Part shown: one piece after another, positions 6,989-12,618 of the stretch | How positions within the stretch are numbered: position 1 is the stretch's first letter | Layout of the letters: each line of letters begins with the position of its first letter | Assembly: GCA_029821455.1 (NCBI GenBank) | Contig: JALGTI010000073.1 | Location: 1-12,618, forward strand | From: Candidatus Zipacnadia bacterium | GTDB lineage: Bacteria > Armatimonadota > Zipacnadia > Zipacnadales > Zipacnadaceae | Length of the DNA: 12,618 nucleotides | Direction: 5' to 3' | The notes under the pieces: model-generated | What the model was told of the DNA's origin: nothing | Databases searched by the model: none | What the model saw: the letters and a program-made list of their open reading frames with translations, nothing else | Made by a program: the position numbers and the translations under genes

Positions 6989-9904
6989 ATGTCACGAAGA
7001 TTGGTACTGGGGACGTTGCTTATAACGGCCGCGGCTTGGCCGGCGCCTGCCGACTTCACGGCCGTAGCCGCTGGCCAGCCACAGTGCGCCATATACATCG
7101 GGCAGTTCGCTGATGCTGTGGACCAGTTTGCTGCCCGGGAGTTGCAGGATTATTTCGCTAAGATCACCGGGGTGACGGTGCCTATCGTCTCGCGCTTCAG
7201 CGATCTATCCAAAGACTTGATTGTGGTAGGTGTCAATGAGATTTCGCGGGAAGTGGCCCGTGACCTTCAATCCGACGAGGCCACAGATGAAACCTTCATC
7301 ATTCGCACCATGCCCCATCGCCTCTACCTGCTGGGCAACCAGCGGCGGGGGACGTTGTACGCCGCCTATGAACTGCTCCACCGTCTAGGGGTGCGCTGGT
7401 TTATGCCTGGCGAGATGGGCGAATGGGTGCCAAGCACCCCCGATCTCGTGGTGCCCGCCACGAACCTACTTCATACCCCCGCCCTGCATCGTCGTAGCGG
7501 AATTAGTTGGGGCTACGGTACCTGGGATGGAATGACGGTATCCCTATGGGCACTACGCAACCGCTTCAATTATGGTGTAGGTCGCAAGCCCGGGTGGGGT
7601 CCGGGGCATGACTACAGCATTGGTGGCAGCGGCCACAGCTATCAGTATTTGGTTCCACCAGACAAATACTTCGAAGAGCATCCGGAGTATTATTCCCTTA
7701 TCAACGGAGAGCGCACCGCCGGCCCCGGCCAGTGGCAACTGTGCACTACCAATCCTGATGTCGTCAAGATTGCCGCTGACACCTTGATCGAATGGTTCGA
7801 CGAAAACCCCACAATGGAGGCCTGCATGGTAAGCCCCAATGACGGGCGCGGCTTTTGCCAGTGTCCGGATTGCCAGGCCCTCGATGACCCCGACTTGCCT
7901 GGTTCAATGACAAACCGGGTCGTTGACTTCATCAACAGAGTCGCTCCCCTCGTGCGCGAGAAATACCCGAATAAGCTCTTGATGTTCTATGTGTATGACT
8001 GCTACTACGAGCCGCCAACGTTGGGGATAGAGCTGGATCCGAACTTGGGTGTGGAAATCGTTGCCTGGGGCAGCGTCGGGTCCAACCACGCCCACCCGCT
8101 GCAGGAGAGCGAAAAGTTCAGCCGCATTATGAACAGTTGGCTCAAGCTTCTAGGGCCTGACCGTGTCTACGTCCATACGTACTATGGCCACTACGGCTGG
8201 ATCACGCCCTGGCCGATGATTCACTGCATCCGCGAGGAGGTCCCCTGGTTCGCCCGTCTTGGCCTTGAGGGGATGTATAGTGAAACCCACCAGCACTGGG
8301 GCACTCAAGCGATCAACTTCTATGTATGGCCGCGGGTGATGTTCAATCCGGACGAAGACGTTGATGCACTGCTGACTGATTATTACAACAAGTGCTATGA
8401 GGGCGCAGCAGAACCGATGCGCCGCTACTTCGAAACCCTTGAGGCTTCTATGGCCAGTCAGACCCGGATTGGCGGCAACCTCTTCGAGATTCCGATGGTC
8501 TTCACGCCGCAGGTCCTCGAGAAATGCCGGCAGGCTCTGGAGGATGCGGCCCAGACCATTAAGCCTGGCCCTCCGGCGTGGCGCCTTGACCTCCTGCAGA
8601 AGGGCTGGAAGGGAACGGAGCTGATGGTAGGAGCACTGACCGCCCAGAAGGATATGCGCTACGACGAGGCCGTGGACTATGCTCAACAGTTGGTTGACTA
8701 CGTGGAATCTGTCAAAGACACCAGCATCTTTGAAGCTCAGCCTTACAACCTCGCTCCATATCTGGCCGGATACGTGTTGGAGCAGTGCCAGAAGGAAGGC
8801 GCTGCCTTTCTGACCGCCAAGCCGGGCTATGAGTTGCTTACGCTGCTGCCCTCGCAGGCCAGATTCAAGCTGGACCCTGAAGATGTCGGCCTCAAGGAGG
8901 AATGGTTCGCTGAGGGCCTTGCTGAGGCCGATTGGGATGAGGTCAAGACGGGGCAGTGGTGGGAGCAGCAGGGCTATGATTACGACGGCTGTGCCTGGTA
9001 TCGCCTGAGTTTCACCCCGCCAGCAGAGGCTCAGGGCGAAGAATTGGTGCTCTCGTTCGGTGGGGTGGACGAAGAGGCCTGGGTATATCTCAACGGTGAA
9101 CTTATCGGCGAGCATAGCGAAGCCTCAACCGGCAAGACAGTCGGCGAAATCTGGGATGAGCCCTTTGATGTCCCATTGCCCGACACCCTCCGCTTTAACC
9201 AGCCCAACCTGCTAGCTGTGCGGGTCTACGACGCAACGCTTATGGGGGGCATCTTCAAGCCCATTAACCTCCTGGCCAAGCTGGAAGGCCCGGCAGTACA
9301 GGAGTTTGAGGCCGATGACGATACCGTGTTGCTGGATCATTTGAATGGCAAATGCCTGGGCACATGGCACGGGCGAGTAGAACAATATGCTGAGGGGGTC
9401 TTCCCTTATCTTGGCCCCCCTGCCAACCTCTGCGCCGACCTGGCAGCTACCGAGGAAGCCCAGGCGGGGATAGAATATCAAGTTGAGCTACCTGCGGCCG
9501 GAGAAATCAGTATGTGGCTATGGATAGATGACACATCTCGCACGCAGGTCATCTTTCAGGTTGGCAGTGGAGGCAACACTAAGCTTTCGCTCACCACCTA
9601 CCGCGCCCAACAGCTTATTGCCTACGTGATCGGGGAGAAGTCTCATTATGCCTACACACCCAAAGTACCAACCAAGACGTGGCTGAAGGTGGCCGTCCAG
9701 TGGGACAAGCAAGGGCTGAGGATTTTCATCAACGACCAGAACCTGGCTGAATGGAAGGGAGACGCTACGCCGTACTACGCAGGGCCCGACTTCTTATGCA
9801 TTGGCGATGCACCGACCTGGAGCAAAGAGCTAAAGGCCCACTGGAAAGAGGGTGACCACTTCGTGGGGAGGGTGGATGAGTTCAGGCTCCAGCGGCTTCC
9901 CTGA
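6989..9904 (+). CDS. Secreted DUF4838 protein, glycoside-hydrolase-like, with jelly-roll and LamG-like domains
   Basis: DUF4838 proteins combine a GH20/GH67-type N-terminal alpha/beta domain with a TIM-barrel-like core and are thought to act on polysaccharides; their reaction is not settled. Residues 1 to about 28 form a signal peptide (MSRRLVLGTLLITAAAWP, then small residues). The N-terminal domain (about 30-150) has the hallmark RRGTLYAAYELLHRLGVRWF. The DUF4838 core (about 200-480) includes EEHPEYYSLINGER and a cysteine cluster CQCPDC (Cys290, 292, 295) just after SPNDGRG. A GH2-type jelly-roll follows (about 647-760, with AWYRLSFTPP and AWVYLNGELIGEH), then a LamG/concanavalin-like domain (about 775-970, with LKVAVQWDKQGLRIFIND and VGRVDEFRLQRLP). 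The last two probably bind carbohydrate. The ATG is supported by AAGGAG ten bases upstream. It acts outside the cytoplasm, complementing the presumably cytoplasmic lyase. Catalytic residues cannot be assigned by eye. Confidence 0.88.
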   Translation: MSRRLVLGTLLITAAAWPAPADFTAVAAGQPQCAIYIGQFADAVDQFAARELQDYFAKITGVTVPIVSRFSDLSKDLIVVGVNEISREVARDLQSDEATDETFIIRTMPHRLYLLGNQRRGTLYAAYELLHRLGVRWFMPGEMGEWVPSTPDLVVPATNLLHTPALHRRSGISWGYGTWDGMTVSLWALRNRFNYGVGRKPGWGPGHDYSIGGSGHSYQYLVPPDKYFEEHPEYYSLINGERTAGPGQWQLCTTNPDVVKIAADTLIEWFDENPTMEACMVSPNDGRGFCQCPDCQALDDPDLPGSMTNRVVDFINRVAPLVREKYPNKLLMFYVYDCYYEPPTLGIELDPNLGVEIVAWGSVGSNHAHPLQESEKFSRIMNSWLKLLGPDRVYVHTYYGHYGWITPWPMIHCIREEVPWFARLGLEGMYSETHQHWGTQAINFYVWPRVMFNPDEDVDALLTDYYNKCYEGAAEPMRRYFETLEASMASQTRIGGNLFEIPMVFTPQVLEKCRQALEDAAQTIKPGPPAWRLDLLQKGWKGTELMVGALTAQKDMRYDEAVDYAQQLVDYVESVKDTSIFEAQPYNLAPYLAGYVLEQCQKEGAAFLTAKPGYELLTLLPSQARFKLDPEDVGLKEEWFAEGLAEADWDEVKTGQWWEQQGYDYDGCAWYRLSFTPPAEAQGEELVLSFGGVDEEAWVYLNGELIGEHSEASTGKTVGEIWDEPFDVPLPDTLRFNQPNLLAVRVYDATLMGGIFKPINLLAKLEGPAVQEFEADDDTVLLDHLNGKCLGTWHGRVEQYAEGVFPYLGPPANLCADLAATEEAQAGIEYQVELPAAGEISMWLWIDDTSRTQVIFQVGSGGNTKLSLTTYRAQQLIAYVIGEKSHYAYTPKVPTKTWLKVAVQWDKQGLRIFINDQNLAEWKGDATPYYAGPDFLCIGDAPTWSKELKAHWKEGDHFVGRVDEFRLQRLP

Positions 9905-9916
9905 CCAGGCCCGGTA

Positions 9917-9938
9917 CGACAGGCATCCCTGCCTGTCG
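9917..9938. terminator. Perfect 8-bp stem-loop between convergent genes, possible bidirectional terminator or dispersed repeat
   Basis: CGACAGGC (9917-9924) pairs perfectly with GCCTGTCG (9931-9938) across the loop ATCCCT. It lies 12 bases after the DUF4838 stop and about 70 bases beyond the end of the protease gene on the other strand, so it could end transcripts from both sides. There is no T-run on either strand. The motif also resembles short intergenic palindromes that recur in genomes of this kind; a single window cannot show whether it repeats. Confidence 0.5.
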
Positions 9939-10010
9939 CCCTGCGAGAGTCGTAACAAGCCATCCTCTCAGCGATAGCAAGGGCCGTTGCGCTGCTTTGT
10001 ATGGCGGCTC

Positions 10011-11570
10011 TTAGCCGTTAAACGGCGTATGCCCGTACTCCTCCCAGAAGTCGCCAGCCTGGTTGGCACAGGTATTGGCCAGGATCGCCAGATAGTCAGG
10101 CGTGAGGAAATCCACCGGCACCTGGCTTTCCCACAGCAGGTCGAAGTCTGAGTCCAGGCTCAGTCGCCCGAACGGATCATCCCAGTTGCGCTTGAGCAGT
10201 TCAATGGCGATCTGGCCCTGCTCCTCATCGTCCTCACCCGGCATCCCACTCAGCCAGCAGTAGGTCCAGACTGTACCCTTGTATATGGCCATCCGCACGT
10301 CGAATTCCTCGTCGTTCTCGTAGGGGAGAACGTAGCGCTCGTTTTCATCATCCCGCTCGTAGACGAGGCCGGTTTGCTCCAGCAATTCACCGAGTTGCTC
10401 GAAGAGTTCCTCGTCGTCACCGGGTAGCTCTATCCCCTCGGGCTCCTCGGCATCGGAATCCTCAAGCAGCGCCAGCCAGTAGCCCGCCTGCTGCGCGCCC
10501 ACCATACCCATGAACCGCGTGAACTCGGCCGTCGCCACCGAGAACGGGACCTGGAATTCCCAGTATAGGTCATAGCCCACGTCCTCATCCTCACGTATGC
10601 TCATACGACCGGCCAGATCACTGTAGTTCACTCGCAGCGCTAGCAGCGCGGCCAGCCCCTGCAGCTCGACATCTTCCTCCAGGACCCCCGGCAGATAGTC
10701 CAGGTCCACGTAGCCGCGCAGGAAGTCCTCATACTCGTGTACATACACTGTTACGTCGTTCTTGTAAGGCAGCGAGAAAACGCCATCTCCCTCATCGTCG
10801 TAGTATAGGCCGGATTCTTCAAGAATCTCGGCCAGCCGGCTGCCCGGCGCTTCGCGAACTGGGTCTTCCGCCGGGGCGCTCCGCAGCCAGATATCCACCA
10901 CATTGGAGGGAATGGCGAACTTGGTCAGCATTGAGGAGGCAGCTATGGTCAACGTATGTACCCCAACCACCCGGCCCTGCTCGTCAACCAGCGGCCCGCC
11001 ACTATTGCCACCTTCAGCGGCGGCATCGTGTTCGATGTATTTGTCGCCCTGCCAGGTGCGCCTGGCGGCGACGGCACCGGAGCGGATGGAAATCTCCCGC
11101 AGCCCCAGCGGGTGGCCACAGACAAACACGGGCTGGGTCTCGTAAACCATATCAGAGTCTGCCAGTTGCAGGTACGCCGGCGTCGGTGTGTTTATTCTCA
11201 GCAGCGCCAGGTCAAACTCTGCGGTTTCGCGCAGCACCTGGGCCTCAAAGCTGCGCTCACGCGGCGTGTTCGGATGGAACGTGACCGTGACCAAGCGCTC
11301 ATCAGCGATCACGGTTCTGCCGTCCTCGCTCTCGATCTCTGGCGACACCACATGCGCGTTGGTCACACCGTCTCCACTGATGACGAAGCCGCTCCCGGAT
11401 CCCCCGGTCGCGTCCCCAGTGGCCGTAGCCTCCAGGTCGACTTCAATCAACACCACAGCATCCTTAATCCGGGTGACAACTTCGGGATCAAGGGCCGCCT
11501 CGCACACGCTGAGCGCCATCAGCAGCACCACTAGGATACACAGCGAGCAGAACAAGCGTGACCTTTGCAT
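10011..11570 (-). CDS. Exported trypsin-like serine protease (HtrA type) with two tandem YbjN-like domains
   Basis: HtrA/Deg proteases degrade or refold damaged envelope proteins. Residues 1-25 form a signal peptide ending CEA before ALDPE. The protease domain (about 28-230) has the full catalytic triad: His73 in TNAHVV, Asp120 in AEFDLALLRI and Ser190 in GGNSGGPL. There is no PDZ domain, which HtrA proteins usually have. Two related copies follow instead: residues 244-365 (start LAEILEESGLYY, ending QQAGYW) and 386-508 (start LGELLEQTGLVY, ending NQAGDFW). Each has a GR(M/L)S strand, an LYWE/LLWE strand and a (Q)VP segment. They resemble the YbjN or type III secretion chaperone-like fold and are strongly acidic. 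The start is firm: AGGAGG lies seven bases before the ATG, with a promoter about 70 bases upstream. YbjN similarity is by eye and moderate; the protease call is strong. Confidence 0.9.
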   Translation of the reverse strand: MQRSRLFCSLCILVVLLMALSVCEAALDPEVVTRIKDAVVLIEVDLEATATGDATGGSGSGFVISGDGVTNAHVVSPEIESEDGRTVIADERLVTVTFHPNTPRERSFEAQVLRETAEFDLALLRINTPTPAYLQLADSDMVYETQPVFVCGHPLGLREISIRSGAVAARRTWQGDKYIEHDAAAEGGNSGGPLVDEQGRVVGVHTLTIAASSMLTKFAIPSNVVDIWLRSAPAEDPVREAPGSRLAEILEESGLYYDDEGDGVFSLPYKNDVTVYVHEYEDFLRGYVDLDYLPGVLEEDVELQGLAALLALRVNYSDLAGRMSIREDEDVGYDLYWEFQVPFSVATAEFTRFMGMVGAQQAGYWLALLEDSDAEEPEGIELPGDDEELFEQLGELLEQTGLVYERDDENERYVLPYENDEEFDVRMAIYKGTVWTYCWLSGMPGEDDEEQGQIAIELLKRNWDDPFGRLSLDSDFDLLWESQVPVDFLTPDYLAILANTCANQAGDFWEEYGHTPFNG

Positions 11571-11640
11571 GGCCTATCCTCCTGTGCCTGACTAAGGGGC
11601 GTGTGCTACTAGGGCCTCACATTTGTGTTACTATTGCGTT

Positions 11641-11668
11641 ATTATACCACACTATCCCGGTGTCGCAA
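11641..11668 (-). promoter_or_regulatory. Extended -10 promoter for the protease gene
   Basis: On the minus strand a perfect TATAAT (plus positions 11641-11646) is preceded by TG at the extended -10 position (TGGTATAAT). TTGCGA (11663-11668, four of six -35 matches) lies 16 bases further upstream. Transcription would start near 11634, giving a leader of about 64 bases. It sits 40 bases past the stop of the isomerase gene, so the protease need not depend on read-through. The arms TTGCG (11634-11638) and CGCAA (11664-11668) form a small inverted repeat around the promoter. Confidence 0.65.
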
Positions 11669-11685
11669 ACAGTAGTTTCCTCTGG

Positions 11686-12618
11686 CTACTTCCCCGCCAG
11701 CTTCAGCTTTGTGGCCGCCTCTCCCCCATTGATCAGATACAACAGCGGCGTCGGCCTGTCCACTCCCTCCACGTAATCCGGCCGAGTCTGCCACGGCGTC
11801 ACCGACAGCACATTCGCCAAGTCCATCCAGTATTCCAGCCGCGCCGGCCTCAGACCCCAGGTCATATGGAAGTGATTAGCCGGGGCGAACTGTTTGTACT
11901 CGCCCATTGTGGCATACTTCGGCACCACGAACGTATGCGGCCAGGTGGACGTAGACGTTTCGCAGACAGCCTGCGAGAGCTCATCTGGCAGCGACACGGT
12001 GGTAGCTTCATCCCAGACGAGCGAGAAGATGTTACTCTCGGCGCTGTAGGCCATGCGGCCGGCGATGCCGTCAATACCGGCCGGCGAGACAAATGTGACC
12101 GAGTTCCCGCCGCCGGGGAAATAGAAAGCATCAGCTAGCGGGAAGCTCACCCGGCTCATAATCTCCTCGACGCTTGCCCCAGGTTCTGCCGCCCAATCAA
12201 ATGCCGCACTCCCGGAGTTATCGCCATCCACCAGGCCCTTCTCCCGCCACAGGGCCTCCGGCTCAGCATCGGCCAGCCCAAGCTCCTCCGCCTTGGCATT
12301 TATCTCCCACGGCTCCCAGACCTTGCGGAAGTCCATGAACAGCGGCGGATTGCCCGCAGTTAGCCACGTGAAGGCCAGCATCGTCAGCAGCCCCTGCACA
12401 TCCGCCTCGGTGGCATACGGCAGCGGGGCCTTCGGCCCATTGTGGTCGAACGTGGAGTTGAACAGCGACTCCATCACATCGGCGACTGGCAGCGGTATCC
12501 CGCGCGCATCCGAGCCCCACTCAAGCTGGCTCATAAAGCCGCCACCGACCGCGTTGAGGTCAGCCATTATGTCGCGGACGATCAGGTACATTGCCAGGCT
12601 CTGATTGAAGCGCTCGCC
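11686..12618 (-). CDS. L-fucose isomerase family protein, C-terminal part, N-terminus beyond the right edge
   Basis: L-fucose isomerase (FucI) converts L-fucose to L-fuculose in the cytoplasm, using manganese. The frame is open to the window edge: coding-like sequence (ERFNQSLA) precedes the first internal ATG at 12591, so the start is missing and about 310 residues remain. Aligned from memory to E. coli FucI (591 residues), the candidate metal ligands are kept: Glu in YATEADVQ (codon 12406-12408, like Glu337), Asp in LFMDFRK (12331-12333, like Asp361) and His in APANHFHM (11872-11874, like His528). Further matches are NSTFDHNG to NSSYDWNG, NSGSAAFDW to NSGSAALD, FPGGGNS to FRGGGYS, and STWPHTFVVP to STWPTTWFAP. 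The tail ends LYLINGGEAATKLKLAGK. The protein is diverged from FucI, so a related aldose could be the substrate. No terminator is evident before the protease promoter downstream. Confidence 0.8.
   Translation of the reverse strand, partial: GERFNQSLAMYLIVRDIMADLNAVGGGFMSQLEWGSDARGIPLPVADVMESLFNSTFDHNGPKAPLPYATEADVQGLLTMLAFTWLTAGNPPLFMDFRKVWEPWEINAKAEELGLADAEPEALWREKGLVDGDNSGSAAFDWAAEPGASVEEIMSRVSFPLADAFYFPGGGNSVTFVSPAGIDGIAGRMAYSAESNIFSLVWDEATTVSLPDELSQAVCETSTSTWPHTFVVPKYATMGEYKQFAPANHFHMTWGLRPARLEYWMDLANVLSVTPWQTRPDYVEGVDRPTPLLYLINGGEAATKLKLAGK

Noticed and set aside
8150..9115. 321-codon minus-strand frame inside the DUF4838 gene
   Set aside because: It is antisense to a well-supported coding region with recognisable domains, and its own product has no recognisable features. 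Long antisense frames are common in GC-rich genes.
10014..10026. GCCGTTAAACGGC palindrome at the end of the protease gene
   Set aside because: It codes for the last residues of the protein, its loop would be too small for a strong hairpin, and no T-run follows.
10956..11534. 192-codon plus-strand frame opposite the protease gene
   Set aside because: It lies opposite the catalytic domain of the protease, whose His, Asp and Ser motifs prove the minus-strand reading.
1..12618. CRISPR arrays, tRNA or rRNA genes, insertion sequences, phage or defence genes
   Set aside because: I saw no regularly spaced repeats, cloverleaf-like or rRNA-like stretches, transposase motifs or terminal inverted repeats in any gap, and the genes fill most of the window.

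Overview
The window reads as bacterial chromosome, GC-rich (high 50s percent by eye), with long intact genes and strong Shine-Dalgarno sequences such as AGGAGA and AGGAGG. It shows no RNA genes, CRISPR arrays, insertion sequences or phage genes. The gene families (DUF6785/DUF6784 membrane protein, DUF4838 protein, heparinase-like lyase, HtrA-type protease with extra domains) are typical of free-living polysaccharide degraders such as Armatimonadota, Planctomycetota, Poribacteria or Hydrogenedentota. Armatimonadota or a similar uncultured lineage is my best guess, from gene content alone.

Layout. The left three quarters is on the plus strand. It holds an unrecognised protein cut by the left edge (1-1296), a polytopic DUF6785/DUF6784 membrane protein (1481-3463), a 1026-residue heparinase II/III-type lyase with an added mutarotase-like N-terminal region (3567-6647), a 341-base gap carrying a promoter and a palindrome, and a secreted 971-residue DUF4838 protein with jelly-roll and LamG-like C-terminal domains (6989-9904). 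The right quarter is on the minus strand. It holds a secreted trypsin-like (HtrA-type) protease with two tandem YbjN-like domains (10011-11570), read from its own promoter, and the C-terminal part of an L-fucose isomerase family protein cut by the right edge (11686-12618). The two strands converge at 9905-10010, where there is a perfect stem-loop.

How the genes may work together (inference). The membrane protein, the lyase and the DUF4838 protein look like a small polysaccharide-use locus. The secreted DUF4838 protein would bind or trim glycan outside the cytoplasm, the membrane protein could move products inward, and the lyase, which has no signal peptide, would cleave uronic-acid-containing oligosaccharides inside the cell. 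The nearby fucose isomerase hints at deoxysugar catabolism and so at a fucose- and uronate-containing glycan, but it lies on the other strand and may be unrelated. The protease-YbjN fusion looks like an envelope quality-control or stress protein, and is the most unusual architecture in the window.
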